Shown here in pieces: positions 17,530 through 26,494 of a DNA stretch of 64,000 nt (the stretch's first letter is position 1; each line of letters opens with the position of its first letter). Source of the stretch: an uncultured Collinsella sp. (GTDB taxonomy: Bacteria > Actinomycetota > Coriobacteriia > Coriobacteriales > Coriobacteriaceae); the NCBI GenBank assembly GCA_902494035.1, contig CABURV010000001.1:4039-68038 (forward strand). Direction: 5' to 3'. A model generated the notes under the pieces. That model was not told the origin of the DNA. It did no database searches and saw only the letters and a list, made by a program, of their open reading frames with translations. A program made the position numbers and the translations under genes.

Positions 17530-17676
17530 CGGCATCGCTTGCTAGCTCATGTCGACGACAAGTGCAGTAGCATTATGCCGGGGCACGACTCCGACTTTGT
17601 CGTGTTCAGTCCCGACCTTACCCTGGTCGAGACGTATGTGGGCGGCAACAGCTTTGGTAATGCGTTTGCCGAGTAG
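17530..17676 (+). pseudogene. NagA C-terminal remnant
   Basis: No start codon and no complete gene, but the frame ending in TAG at 17674-17676 translates to AHVDDKCSSIMPGHDSDFVV, then TLVETYVGGNSFGNAFAE. This closely matches the last 45 residues of the complete NagA at 13649-14818 (AHIEDKCGSIMPGRDADFVV, TLVETYVGGQSVGNAFTE). It begins about 20 bases after the lacC stop. The reading frame is intact to the stop, so the loss is either recent or the tail is constrained by overlapping signals. Confidence 0.85.
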
Positions 17677-17708
17677 CCGCCAAGGAAACGATCCGAGAGG
17701 GGATTTAG

Positions 17709-18182
17709 ATGATTTACGGTGCATTGGGCGATATCGAGGAGTATCGCGGAATGCTCAAGGGCCTCGACGTGCTGATCGACTGGCTCGAGGAGAACGACCC
17801 GGCGCAGCTCGAGGTCGGCAGCCATCCGATTCTGGGCGACAAGGTCTATGCGAACGTCATGGCTCCCACGACGCGTCCCGAGGCCGAGGCTCACTATGAG
17901 ACGCATCAGCGCTATCACGACCTGCAGATCGATGTCGAGGGTCGCGAGGCCTTTAAGGTTGCCACGGGCAGCCTGACGTTGGTTCAGGAGTTTGACGAGA
18001 AGGACGACTACGATCTGGTCGATTCCGACGCTTCGATCGCCGGCGATCTTGCCGACGACAAGTTCGCGCTGTTTGTTGCCGGCGAGCCTCACATGCCCAC
18101 GCTCGAGTTCCCGGGCGATGGCGCACAGCCGGTCAAGAAGATCTGCTTTAAGCTGCTTGCAGACGCTTACTGGGAGGAGTAG
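17709..18182 (+). CDS. YhcH/YjgK/YiaL family protein (DUF386)
   Basis: A 157-residue cupin-like protein: MIYGALGDIEEYRGMLKGLD, a central AHYETHQRYHDLQIDVEGRE with the metal-binding His/Glu cluster, and C-terminal FVAGEPHMPTLEFPGDGAQPVKKICFKL. Relatives include NanQ (sialic acid anomerase) and the EbgC subunit of evolved beta-galactosidase. A sugar anomerase role is therefore plausible in this amino-sugar cluster. GAGAGGGGA precedes the ATG. Confidence 0.9.
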   Translation: MIYGALGDIEEYRGMLKGLDVLIDWLEENDPAQLEVGSHPILGDKVYANVMAPTTRPEAEAHYETHQRYHDLQIDVEGREAFKVATGSLTLVQEFDEKDDYDLVDSDASIAGDLADDKFALFVAGEPHMPTLEFPGDGAQPVKKICFKLLADAYWEE

Positions 18183-18240
18183 CGCACTGCTCGGCTGAGC
18201 TGCTCGTCTGATGACGTGATTCCATTGAGGAGCGCGCTTG

Positions 18241-18292
18241 AGCCCCGTTAATCGCGGTTCCCTTGGGGATTGCGGTTGGCGGGGCTTTTTTG
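18241..18292 (+). terminator. Rho-independent terminator
   Basis: AGCCCCG pairs with CGGGGCT, flanking a loop with some further pairing, and is followed by TTTTTTGTT. Confidence 0.8.
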
Positions 18293-18329
18293 TTGAGTAG
18301 GGGAGTTGCCGGCGGCGTTTTGCTTGGAT

Positions 18330-18785
18330 TTATTTGCGAAGAACATCGGCTAGCCGCAGGATTGAAATCATCGACCGATAAGTGAGTTCCACTTTTTCGC
18401 CCGCAAGCAGTCGTTTCGAGCCAATCTCATCTAGCCCCACAAGCCGAGAAAACAGCGGGCCGCTCATCGTGCCATCGTCAATTGATTCCCTTATGGTCTT
18501 CAAAACGTCCGTATCATGAAGCGATGCCGAGCTGTAGGGGGCAACACGAGCGGAACTCTCAATTAACGACGAGACAAAAGGATGGAGATGCTTTGGACAT
18601 AGTCCATCAAACACCACAACCCCATTGTCGTTCGAGCCGACCAGGCGCCAAGTATAATGATCGACCCAGTCATCTCCGTCATATATGGCGTCCATGAGCA
18701 ACTTCCCGTCTAGAGAGAGAAACCTATTTGGACATCGGGGCGCAAGACCGCAATCCATATCGGGCCTGCAGCAGCTCCAACCCAA
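18330..18785 (-). CDS. Hypothetical protein
   Basis: An open frame of 151 codons from a TTG, or 142 from the ATG at 18758. I do not recognise the family. The sequence is mixed alpha/beta with an acidic DAIYDGDDWVDHYTWRLVGS core and a C-terminal helix TYRSMISILRLADVLRK resembling the end of some small antitoxin-like or regulator proteins. Its codon use is less GC-biased than its neighbours, hinting at transfer. No clear ribosome binding site was found. Confidence 0.5.
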   Translation of the reverse strand: MGWSCCRPDMDCGLAPRCPNRFLSLDGKLLMDAIYDGDDWVDHYTWRLVGSNDNGVVVFDGLCPKHLHPFVSSLIESSARVAPYSSASLHDTDVLKTIRESIDDGTMSGPLFSRLVGLDEIGSKRLLAGEKVELTYRSMISILRLADVLRK

Positions 18786-19112
18786 CGCACCACATAGGTT
18801 CCCTTTCGTACATGTGTATCAATCTGCCCCGAAATGCCGGTGAATGCAATTCCAGACCCGTTTGTCGGATAGCAATCGACGTATTTTTTGTTTTCCGCTC
18901 ACAACCTTGTATAGATATATCGTTTCAGCAAAAGAGAAGGTATCGTGACTATTTTAGATCTATATGGCCAATTCGAGCCCTCGCCATGGCAATTGTTGCA
19001 GCTGGGTTTCTTTTCATTAAAATTTCACTTTGGTAAATCCCCGCCCCTAAGCATTAAACCCGAAGTCCACCGAGTGGGCGAATTCCGGCGGATGTGCGCC
19101 TGAAATCGGTAA
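18786..19112. other. Intergenic stretch without recognisable content
   Basis: AT-richer than its surroundings (for example around 18890-19030). No gene, repeat or operator could be supported here. Confidence 0.4.
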
Positions 19113-19138
19113 CAAAAAAAGCCGCCCGAAGGCGGCTA
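19113..19138 (-). terminator. Terminator of the tRNA-Thr gene
   Basis: On the minus strand GCCGCC-TTCG-GGCGGC is followed by TTTTTTTG, just downstream of the tRNA. Confidence 0.9.
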
Positions 19139-19148
19139 TCTTGTGCAA

Positions 19149-19224
19149 TGGAGCCAGCGACCGGGCTCGAACCGGTGACCCCCGCTTTACGAGAGCGGTG
19201 CTCTACCAACTGAGCTACGCTGGC
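19149..19224 (-). tRNA. tRNA-Thr (anticodon CGT)
   Basis: The minus strand folds as a cloverleaf. The acceptor stem is GCCAGCG/CGCTGGC, the D-loop is AGCTCAGTTGGTAGAGC, the anticodon stem CCGCT/AGCGG encloses CTCGTAA (anticodon CGT, reading ACG), and the T-arm contains GGTTCGAGCC. Discriminator T and an encoded CCA are present (19149-19152). Confidence 0.95.
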
Positions 19225-19381
19225 GGCCATGTGGTGACGCAACTGAGGCGTCAACGGCTGTCTATGATACGGGACATCGCACATCCGCGCAAGTGTTCTG
19301 ACGGCTTTTCTCACTTTAAATGCACTAATATTGGAGACGTGATGTCTTGCTCTTACGGGTGTCAAGCAGAATGGGGCAGTG

Positions 19382-19864
19382 ATGATTCAACCCAAGATTC
19401 TTCTCACGCGCATCGATGATCGGTTTATTTACGGGCAAGACGTTGAGCTGTGGAATGAGGCGGTTGGTTCCAACCTCGTCCTGATCGTTAACGACGAGAT
19501 TGCGGCGGATTCGCGCAAGTGGGCGCCTATGAGGGTCGCGGTGCCCGAGGGCGTGTGGACACGGTTTTTCTCGGTGCAAAGGGCCATCGACATCATTCAT
19601 ACCGCAACGCCGCGCCAATTGATTCTGATCATGGTGGCCTCACCCGCCGATGCACTCGCGCTGGTTAAGGGTGGCGTGCCGATCACCAAGATCAGCATTG
19701 GCCATATGCAGGCAGGGGAGGGCAAGCACCCCATAACGCCCGCAGTCGCCGTAGACGGCGAAGATGTCGCCGCCTTCAAAGAGCTGCAAAAGCTCGGCAT
19801 AGAACTAGAAATCCGCTATCTCCCCAGCTCCAATCCCGACCCCATCGGCAATCTGTTCAACTGA
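19382..19864 (+). CDS. PTS IIB-like protein lacking the catalytic histidine
   Basis: A 160-residue mannose-family EIIB homologue, clearly related along its whole length to the IIB at 8889 (shared VKGGVPI, VAVDGEDVAAFKELQKLGIELEIRYLP). The catalytic motif reads RIDDRFIYGQD instead of RIDNRLVHGQV, so residue 17, the phosphorylated His, is Tyr. It stands alone, without IIA, IIC or IID, next to the tRNA gene. It cannot act as a normal phosphocarrier; a regulatory or decoy role, or decay, are the options. It has no frameshift or stop and an intact length. The ATG at 19382 has no strong Shine-Dalgarno. Confidence 0.88.
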   Translation: MIQPKILLTRIDDRFIYGQDVELWNEAVGSNLVLIVNDEIAADSRKWAPMRVAVPEGVWTRFFSVQRAIDIIHTATPRQLILIMVASPADALALVKGGVPITKISIGHMQAGEGKHPITPAVAVDGEDVAAFKELQKLGIELEIRYLPSSNPDPIGNLFN

Positions 19865-19937
19865 TCCCTTGGGGACGGAGAAAAACGAATCATTTTGCCC
19901 TTGCGAGGGACGCGTGCGATGCTGCCTGTCAAAAACA

Positions 19938-20077
19938 ATGCCCATTTACTACGTTTGATCGGCTATCGCCGAGCATGTCGAATTTGAGAAAAACAAAACC
20001 GCAGGTAGGCGGCTCGCGAATTTAGCAAAAACCGGTGCATGGTCGAGCATCCCGGGCTAAACGTAGTAAATGGGCAT
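19938..20077. repeat. Structured intergenic element, copy 1 (19-bp terminal inverted repeat, AAACCGCAGGT core)
   Basis: ATGCCCATTTACTACGTTT at 19938-19956 is matched by its perfect reverse complement at 20059-20077. Between them lies AAAACCGCAGGT at 19995-20006 and CTCGGC-like stem sequence on the other strand. The same architecture with different arms recurs at 59301-59393 and 63702-63820. Confidence 0.75.
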
Positions 20078-20129
20078 AGTTTTGATATGTCGCTCATACA
20101 GTCACAGCGAAATTGAGCCCAAAAGATGA

Positions 20130-20166
20130 AAAAACGCCCGTCGGCGGTGGTGCCGGCGGGCGTTGC
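20130..20166 (-). terminator. Terminator of galM
   Basis: On the minus strand AACGCCCGCCGGC pairs with GCCGACGGGCGTT and ends in a T-run. Confidence 0.88.
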
Positions 20167-20190
20167 TGTGCAATATGTCGCGTTGTGGGC

Positions 20191-21243
20191 CTAGTGCCTC
20201 ATAAAGTGGTATTCGATCACATTGCTGTATGGGTGACCCGGGCCCACAATGCCCTGCGGGAACAGCGGCTGGTGCGGCGTGTCGGGGTACATCTCTGCCT
20301 CGAGGGCAAAGCCGGCGCCCCAGCTATAGTTGGCATCGTCCTTGGCGTGCTCGTCGCCCAGCCAATTGCCAGTGTAGAGCTGCACGCCCGGGGCGGTGGT
20401 GTAGTAGTCCAGCTCGCGGCCGGTCCACATCTCCTCGACATGCAGGGCGCGGCGCAGGTTGCGACCGTATTGATAGTCGTCGATGCACAGGCAGTGGTCG
20501 TAGCCGCGTGCCTGCTTAATCTGCGGATCGTCGGCCTCCATGCCAGGCGCGATGGGGCGCAGCTCACGGAAGTCAAACGGCGTGCCCTCGACCGGAGCAA
20601 TCTCGCCGGTGGGGATGTTCTGCTCGTTGATGGGCAGGTAGTGGGCAGCGTTAGCAACAAAGAAGTGCTCACAGTCCATTCCGGCGTTATGGCCGGCAAG
20701 GTTAAAGTACGTGTGGTTGGTCATGGCCACGTAGGTGGCGCGGTCGCTCTCGCAGCCGTATTCGATACGGAAGCAGCCGGTGCGCGTCACGGTAAACACG
20801 GCCGTAAAGGTGCGGTTGCCGGGAAGACCCAGCTCACCGTCCTCAAGCGAGGTGGTCATGCGCACGGCATTGTGGACCTCGTCGAGCTCAACGTCCCACA
20901 CGCGCTTGTGCAGGCCGTGCTCAAGGTCGCTGTGCAGGTTGTTGACGCCCTCGTTGGCCGGCATATGCCAGTCCGTGCCGGCGATGGTGATCGTGGCACC
21001 CGCAGTGCGGTTGGCCACGGGGCCGATGGTCGCGCCAAAGCAGGCGGGGTTGTCAAAGTAATCCTCGAGCTTATCGAAGCCCAGCACCACATCGCGCACG
21101 TTGCCGGGGATGTCGGGCACGTCGATGCCCAGCACGGTGGCGCCAAAGTCCATAATGCGAACGAAGATCTCGGGCCCGTTGAGGGTGTAACGATGAACGG
21201 GGGTACCGCACGGCGCGGTGCCGAAAAGCTCGGAAGTGATCAT
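20191..21243 (-). CDS. galM: Aldose 1-epimerase (galactose mutarotase)
   Basis: A 350-residue GalM, interconverting alpha and beta galactose before GalK. Family motifs: IMDFGATVLGIDVPD near the N-terminus, DVVLGFD, CFGATIGPVANRTAGA, the catalytic-His region MTNHTYFNLAGHN, and the VQLYTGNWL loop near the C-terminus. The start at 21243 is set by homology (MITSELFG). It stands alone, and a DeoR regulator gene is divergent 205 bases away and may control it (inference). Confidence 0.93.
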   Translation of the reverse strand: MITSELFGTAPCGTPVHRYTLNGPEIFVRIMDFGATVLGIDVPDIPGNVRDVVLGFDKLEDYFDNPACFGATIGPVANRTAGATITIAGTDWHMPANEGVNNLHSDLEHGLHKRVWDVELDEVHNAVRMTTSLEDGELGLPGNRTFTAVFTVTRTGCFRIEYGCESDRATYVAMTNHTYFNLAGHNAGMDCEHFFVANAAHYLPINEQNIPTGEIAPVEGTPFDFRELRPIAPGMEADDPQIKQARGYDHCLCIDDYQYGRNLRRALHVEEMWTGRELDYYTTAPGVQLYTGNWLGDEHAKDDANYSWGAGFALEAEMYPDTPHQPLFPQGIVGPGHPYSNVIEYHFMRH

Positions 21244-21448
21244 TTGGTTCCTAACATCGAGGTATTTCCGACAAACTGTAGCGCGAACAGGCGAGATTAT
21301 CACTACACCCCACTAAAGCAGGGGGTATTTTTCTCAAAAAAGTGATGATTGAGCTGTACGGGCGTTCATTTTTGACACGCACGGGTCTGATACAATTTGT
21401 TCGTTACTGTTTGAATGATATGCACGCATAGAACGGCGAGGATTCATC

Positions 21449-22213
21449 GTGATTAAGGCAGAGCGACAGGATAGGGTTCGTCAGCTGCTCGAGGAGCAGG
21501 GCACGGTCTCGGTCAAGGAGATTTCGGATGCGTTAGGTGTCTCGGATATGACGATCCGCCGTGACCTTGAGGAGCTTGCGAGCCTGGGCGAGATCGAGCG
21601 CGTGCACGGCGGAGCCCGCAGTGCGCAGGGCCGTCCCCACGCCATGTTGCGCCATGAGTATTCGCACAGCGAAAAGCGCACCAAGCATGCCGAGGAAAAG
21701 TTGCAGATTGCGCGCCGTGCTGTGGAGCTTATCGAGGAAGGCTCGACCATCTTTTTGGGCACGGGCACTACGGTGGAGCAGATGGCCTCGATGCTGCCGG
21801 CGTTTCGCCTGCGCATTGTGACCAATTCGCTTTCGGTGTTTAACCTGCTCGAGGCGCGCGAAGACTGCGACCTGTGCCTCGTGGGCGGTATGTACCGTCG
21901 CCGCACCGCCGCTTTTGTGGGGCCAACGGCCGAGGACACCTTGCGCGCACTGGGGATCGACGCAGCCTTTATCGGCGCAAACGGCATTCTGGACGGCGAC
22001 GTGTCTACGTCTAACATGGAAGAGGGCCGCATCCAGCAGCTCGCCTTTAGCAAGGCCGACTCGCGCTATCTGATCGCCGACTCCAGCAAGATCGGCAAGC
22101 GCGACTTCTACACCTTCTGCCGCTTGGACAATTTGGACGCCGTGGTGTGCGAGCCGGGTATCGCCGCCGAGGATCGTGTCGCCATCGAGGAACACACGCA
22201 GGTCATTTGCTAG
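21449..22213 (+). CDS. DeoR family sugar regulator
   Basis: A 254-residue DeoR/GlpR-type regulator starting at GTG. The HTH is at residues 4-57 (RQDRVRQLLEEQGTVSVKEISDALGVSDMTIRRDLEELASLGEIERVHGGA) and the sugar-phosphate sensor domain follows (TIFLGTGTTVEQMASMLP, VTNSLSVFNLLEAR, AAFIGANGI, KADSRYLIADSSKIGKRDFYTFCRL). Divergent from galM. A degenerate copy of its central part lies at 27303-27617 beside an IS200 element. Confidence 0.93.
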   Translation: MIKAERQDRVRQLLEEQGTVSVKEISDALGVSDMTIRRDLEELASLGEIERVHGGARSAQGRPHAMLRHEYSHSEKRTKHAEEKLQIARRAVELIEEGSTIFLGTGTTVEQMASMLPAFRLRIVTNSLSVFNLLEAREDCDLCLVGGMYRRRTAAFVGPTAEDTLRALGIDAAFIGANGILDGDVSTSNMEEGRIQQLAFSKADSRYLIADSSKIGKRDFYTFCRLDNLDAVVCEPGIAAEDRVAIEEHTQVIC

Positions 22214-22332
22214 CTAGCGCTACGGGATTGCCAACAGGCGATGCGGGGGGACTTTTACCTCCTGTCATTGTGGAAACCAGCGCGTCAGCGCTACGCGATA
22301 TGACGCGCAAATGAGGATTCCACTATCAAATC

Positions 22333-22630
22333 GTCTCAACCTGTAACAGGTAGGGGTGAAACCACCAACCAGATGTTGCAGATTGAGATTTTTGACCCGG
22401 CCTATTCCGTTTGTCTCGATCTGTAACAGCTAGGACCGAATAATTCAGCTAGTTGTTACAGATTTAGATTGGGGACATTGGCCTGTGCATTCATCTCAAT
22501 CTGTAACATCTAGACGTCCAAAACCGGTCTTAGTGTTACAGATTGAGACAATTCGGCGGGGTCTACCTTGTTTGTCTCGATCTGTAACGGTTAGGACTTA
22601 AAAACTCGGCTACGTGTTACAGATCGAGAC
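22333..22630. repeat. Palindromic 57-nt repeat array A (four units)
   Basis: Units at 22333-22389, 22413-22469, 22493-22549 and 22574-22630, starts 80, 80 and 81 nt apart. Each has arms like TCTCGATCTGTAACA and TGTTACAGATTGAGA around a variable centre. By centre they are type III (GGGGTGAAACCACC), II (GGACCGAATAATTC), I (GACGTCCAAAACCGG) and II (GGACTTAAAAACTCGG). Spacers are 23-24 nt and differ. The array fills the space between the convergent deoR and gntR genes. Confidence 0.95.
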
Positions 22631-22645
22631 AAAAGAAAAAGAACA

Positions 22646-23365
22646 TTAGGACTTGAAAATAAAGTTTTGATAAGGGATTCGCCCAGTTAAGATGGTGCGG
22701 CAGACAATTGAGATTAGTTTGCCTCCGGAGTCGTAAGCATAATGAGTCAGTTCGATGACCGGAAGTTTTGCAACACCATAATTACTGGCTTCGGAATCGC
22801 TAAGCAGACGTGCTCTATAGCTTTCCCTAACAGATTGGATAGACTTGGACAAGTCGTCCATGATTCTGCTAAATGCCTGAAAATCTAACTGGTTATTCGG
22901 AACGCGCGACTTTGAAATGAAGAACGTATCAGCGCCTATGAAGCTGCCTTCAAGTTCGTAGGTCAATTCAAGACGCTGAATTTCATCGCGACTTTGACAT
23001 CCAAATTGTTGGAGCATCATTACGGAAATTGGACGACCTGATGTGAGGCCGCCGAAATGTTTGGTGATGGCATCCGGATCAACGCCATCGCAATGGCTTG
23101 CAAAGTCAAAGTCTAAAAGTGAATTGAGCTCGCTAACGCGTTTCGGTGCAACAAACGATCCCTTACCTTGGATTCGATAGATACTTCCACGACGCTCCAG
23201 CTCACTCATGGCAAGTCGGACGGTTGTTCTGCTTACGGCGTATTCGTCGCAGAGTTCCATTTCTGTTGGAAGTTTATCGTCTGCTTGATATTCATCGACG
23301 ATTTGCTTGAGCAGCGCGTCGGTGAGCTGTAAATAGAGTGGCCGTTTTTCGTGTGTATCGAGCAT
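22646..23365 (-). CDS. GntR family regulator with UTRA-like domain
   Basis: A 239-residue regulator. The winged HTH ([64 protein letters not shown], residues 8-70) is followed by an effector domain ([25 protein letters not shown], then [32 protein letters not shown]). I start at the second in-frame ATG (23365), which has TGAGG upstream. It precedes, on the same strand, nothing of its own; the next gene upstream (23438) and the divergent PTS at 24715 are the likely targets (inference). Confidence 0.88.
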   Translation of the reverse strand: MLDTHEKRPLYLQLTDALLKQIVDEYQADDKLPTEMELCDEYAVSRTTVRLAMSELERRGSIYRIQGKGSFVAPKRVSELNSLLDFDFASHCDGVDPDAITKHFGGLTSGRPISVMMLQQFGCQSRDEIQRLELTYELEGSFIGADTFFISKSRVPNNQLDFQAFSRIMDDLSKSIQSVRESYRARLLSDSEASNYGVAKLPVIELTHYAYDSGGKLISIVCRTILTGRIPYQNFIFKS

Positions 23366-23437
23366 TAGAGCCTCAGTTTGCATGTTGGTTATACCTGATG
23401 GTTGCCTCAGTCGGGATGTAACGTGGGCAAGGTAACC

Positions 23438-24358
23438 TTAACGTATCACAGAGCGGCTCAGCATGACGATCTGATGCCTGTATCCACGAAGGGCTTGTCC
23501 GAGCGTGAAGATATTCTGGGGCAGGCAAATACCGTTCATGGAGTCCCCGATATGTTGGAGGTCAGCGCCGGCTGCTTTTGCTGCAAGGCCTATTTTCTTA
23601 ATGGTCTCGCTGTCGCAGGAGTCTTGACTCGTCCCGTTCGCCGCCATGACGAGAACCTTCTCTTCAATTGACTTGCCTACGTTGTGGGATCGTACAAAGT
23701 CTACGATGGCGCGCAGGTCTGCTTCTTGGAAGCAAGGGACGGTGTAGGGGGCTGGCACGAGAAGGATATCGACGCCGAGGTCAACAAACTTGCGCGCAAT
23801 TTCGAGCGTCATGACAGGTTCCGCAACGCCCGCTCCATGCATTTTTCCGGCTATGACCAGGCCATTGAAATGCTCTTTGGAGAGTTTAATCGAATGGGCG
23901 ATTGCATCGTTGGAGACGCCGGTTCCAGGGTTGCCCGTCAGGCAGATAAAATCAAATCCGAGTTCGTTAGCCTTTTCTAAGGTCTTGGGAGAGACGCGAC
24001 GACCCATGGGGATTTCCGTTCGGGATTCAGACATCTCTGCCTCGTTATCAACTGGCTCCAGATTGACGCCAATGGGCCTTCCGCATGCTCGCTTCACCCA
24101 AGTGACCGGGTTTTCATTGAGATCATCTGGAATACCGGCAATAACTGGATCGAACACATCGAGCGCGTTAAACAGAAGCAGGTCGGCACCTGCGGCACGT
24201 TCGATTTCTGCATTAGTAACGCCGCCGAGAAATTGGGAAGAGGGTACGTTTTCCGCCATGATGGTACGTCCCTCGGAAGCCAGAATTGCCTGTTTTAGAT
24301 CCATGGGTGACGTGGCGGCAAAATCGGATGCGGACATGTTCAGTAATCGTTTGGGCAT
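23438..24358 (-). CDS. Uncharacterised TIM-barrel-like protein linked to PTS loci
   Basis: A 306-residue soluble protein whose repeated strand-helix pattern looks like a TIM barrel: GRTIMAENVPSSQFLGGVTNAEIERAAGADLLLFN, then IGVNLEPV, DFICLTGNPGTGVSN, GLVIAGKMHGAG, GVDILLVPAPYTVPCF and VLVMAANGTSQDSCDSETI. It resembles a family sometimes misnamed haloacid dehalogenase in PTS loci, and may correspond to DUF7916, of which I am unsure. A sugar-phosphate substrate is plausible. The start has GGAAGTAACA upstream. It is 72 bases ahead of the GntR gene on the same strand and divergent from the PTS at 24715. Confidence 0.7.
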   Translation of the reverse strand: MPKRLLNMSASDFAATSPMDLKQAILASEGRTIMAENVPSSQFLGGVTNAEIERAAGADLLLFNALDVFDPVIAGIPDDLNENPVTWVKRACGRPIGVNLEPVDNEAEMSESRTEIPMGRRVSPKTLEKANELGFDFICLTGNPGTGVSNDAIAHSIKLSKEHFNGLVIAGKMHGAGVAEPVMTLEIARKFVDLGVDILLVPAPYTVPCFQEADLRAIVDFVRSHNVGKSIEEKVLVMAANGTSQDSCDSETIKKIGLAAKAAGADLQHIGDSMNGICLPQNIFTLGQALRGYRHQIVMLSRSVIR

Positions 24359-24443
24359 TGTTACTTCCTTTGACTAGAACGACAGGCTTGTGACATTGTC
24401 TCTAATATTGTTACAACAATATATTCAATATGTTATATCCAAT

Positions 24444-24530
24444 CGGTGAACGGTTGCAAACTTATTGTACTGCTCGGAAAAAATAGACCCTAGCTGGGAA
24501 AACCTTAAATCAATCAACTACCGTTCACCG
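24444..24530. promoter_or_regulatory. Two inverted CGGTGAACGGT sites before the PTS at 24715
   Basis: CGGTGAACGGT at 24444-24454 and its exact reverse complement at 24520-24530, 65 bases apart, lie in the 356-base divergent region. Nothing else in that region is recognised apart from AT-rich promoter-like sequence near 24400-24435. Confidence 0.65.
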
Positions 24531-24714
24531 AATAAGTATTTGAATTCTTGACATATCGACAAAGCGGAAAAAGAATTGGTTATGACAAATCGCGCAAATG
24601 ATATTACATTTCGCACAAGAACGTATTCACTTACATAAGTGGATACAAACGGGGACGACGACGGTTGAGTCCGGATAAATCGTTGTGTGCCCGGGAATCA
24701 TGAAAGGATGTGTT

Positions 24715-26409
24715 ATGGACGCTATCGTCAAATTCCTTGAAAAACACCAGCCCCTCTTCGACAAAATCTCGAGGAACATTTATCTGGTGGCGATTAAGGA
24801 TGGCTTTCTCTCGAATATGCCAATTGTGCTGTTCTCGAGCCTGTTCCTTCTTCTTTCGACGCTTCCTGCCTATGTAGGCATCACGCTTCCGTCTGAGGTG
24901 CTGGATTTCTTCAATAAAATCTATGCATATACCATGGGACTTCTTGGCATTATGGTGGCCGGCACCACGGCGAGCTCACTTGCCATGTCGATGAACCGTC
25001 GCATGCCTTCGGGTAAATCTCTCAACCCCACCTCGTGCATGGTTTGTGCCATGTGCGGCATGCTCTTGCTATCGGTGACGAACGATGTTGTCTCGATTGG
25101 CGGAGCAGATACATCTGTTTTTGAAACCGGCTATATGGGAACCAAGGGTTTTCTCGCTGCGTTCGTAGCCGCATTCTTGACCGTTAATATCTATAAGGTG
25201 TGCATTAGCCATAATGTGACGATCAAGCTTCCCAAAGAGGTCCCTGGCTCTATTGCGCAGAGTTTTCGCGATATCTTTGCATTTGGGTTTTCGATCCTTG
25301 CGTGCGCTTTTATCGATCTTGCGAGCCGCAAGCTGCTTGCTGTGCCGTTCGCCAATTTGGTATCCGCTCTCATCTCGCCGCTGTTCTCCGCGGTCGACAC
25401 CTATCCTGGCATGGCGCTTATCGAAGGCGCGGTCGCGCTTTTCCAATTTATGGGTATCCACGGTGCTTCGGTTGTCATGAGTCCGATCAATGCTGCGCTC
25501 TACGGCAATACCGTTACCAATCTTGAGGTTTTCCAAGCAGGTGGACACCCGTCAATTGCTCTCACGCAGGACTTTACAAGCTTCATCGGCGGTCTGGGCG
25601 GTTCTGGCTGCACGTTCATCGTTCCTATTATCCTGATCATGTTTATGCGCTCCAAGCAGCTTAAAGCTATGGGCAAGGCATCGATTATCCCGGTGATTTT
25701 TGGAGTTAACGAGCCCGTTATCTTCGGTATGCCGATTGTTCTCAATCCCTATATGTTCGTGCCCTTCCTAGTGGCTCCTATGGTCAACGCCATTATCGGT
25801 AAATTTTTCATTGACGTCATTGGAATGAACGCCCCCATGTATACCATGCCGTGGGCGCTTCCCGGCCCAATCGGTGCATTCCTCACCACGGGTCTCGATC
25901 TGCGTTCTCTCGTATTGATGGCAGTGCTGTTGGTCGTTGACTTTGTGATTTACTATCCGTTCTGCAAGGCGTATGACCATCAGCTTTGTTTGGAAGAGTC
26001 TGCAAAGGAGACTGCAGGAAACTCGGATGCAGATGCTATTGCCGAACAGGAAAATGTCGCAAAAGCTCTCGAGGCGGTAAAGGACAAGGCGGAGCAGATC
26101 CGCGTGCTTGTGCTTTGCCAGGGTGCCGGCACTTCGACTCTCTTGGCAAATGCTCTTCGCGAAGGTGCCGCTGCTAAGGGTATCGATCTGGTTTCTCAGT
26201 CCGGTGCGTACGGAAGCCACTATGAGACGATGGATCAGTACAACGTGATTGTTCTGGCGCCCCAGGCACGCATGTACTATGACGCTATGAAGGCCGATAC
26301 CGATCGCCTTGGAATTAAACTGCTCACCACAAGGGGCAAGGAGTATATCGACCTTACCAACGATCCCGAAGGTGCAATTGACTGGATCGTTCAGGAGCTG
26401 GCCAAATAG
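24715..26409 (+). CDS. PTS lactose/cellobiose family IICB transporter
   Basis: A 564-residue fused permease of the lactose-cellobiose family. IIC spans residues about 1-440: MDAIVKFLEKHQPLFDKISRNIYLVAIKDGF, the TTASSLAMSMNRRMPSGK loop, FMGIHGASVVMSPI and the substrate-site motif VNEPVIFGMPIVLNPYMFVPF. A charged linker precedes IIB at about 460-564 with the phosphorylated Cys in VLVLCQGAGTSTLLANAL. No IIA domain is fused; the only lactose-type IIA in the window is at 44163. RBS GAAAGGATG. Strong terminator downstream. Confidence 0.93.
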   Translation: MDAIVKFLEKHQPLFDKISRNIYLVAIKDGFLSNMPIVLFSSLFLLLSTLPAYVGITLPSEVLDFFNKIYAYTMGLLGIMVAGTTASSLAMSMNRRMPSGKSLNPTSCMVCAMCGMLLLSVTNDVVSIGGADTSVFETGYMGTKGFLAAFVAAFLTVNIYKVCISHNVTIKLPKEVPGSIAQSFRDIFAFGFSILACAFIDLASRKLLAVPFANLVSALISPLFSAVDTYPGMALIEGAVALFQFMGIHGASVVMSPINAALYGNTVTNLEVFQAGGHPSIALTQDFTSFIGGLGGSGCTFIVPIILIMFMRSKQLKAMGKASIIPVIFGVNEPVIFGMPIVLNPYMFVPFLVAPMVNAIIGKFFIDVIGMNAPMYTMPWALPGPIGAFLTTGLDLRSLVLMAVLLVVDFVIYYPFCKAYDHQLCLEESAKETAGNSDADAIAEQENVAKALEAVKDKAEQIRVLVLCQGAGTSTLLANALREGAAAKGIDLVSQSGAYGSHYETMDQYNVIVLAPQARMYYDAMKADTDRLGIKLLTTRGKEYIDLTNDPEGAIDWIVQELAK

Positions 26410-26444
26410 TGGATGCACTCCGTCGTTGATTCGTCGGTGTATAG

Positions 26445-26482
26445 TACGGCCCCGCAGCATATTGAGCTGCGGGGCCGTATTT
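26445..26482 (+). terminator. Rho-independent terminator after the PTS gene
   Basis: TACGGCCCCGCAGC and GCTGCGGGGCCGTA form a 14-bp stem followed by TTTCGTT. Confidence 0.85.
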
Positions 26483-26494
26483 CGTTCAAGACTT

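Noticed and set aside
19938..20077. Retron or IS remnant
   Set aside because: No reverse transcriptase or transposase is nearby and the arms differ from the other two copies, unlike ends of one IS family.
21372..21396. TTGACA and TACAAT as promoter of the DeoR gene
   Set aside because: The spacing is only 13 bp, too short for a standard sigma-A type promoter.
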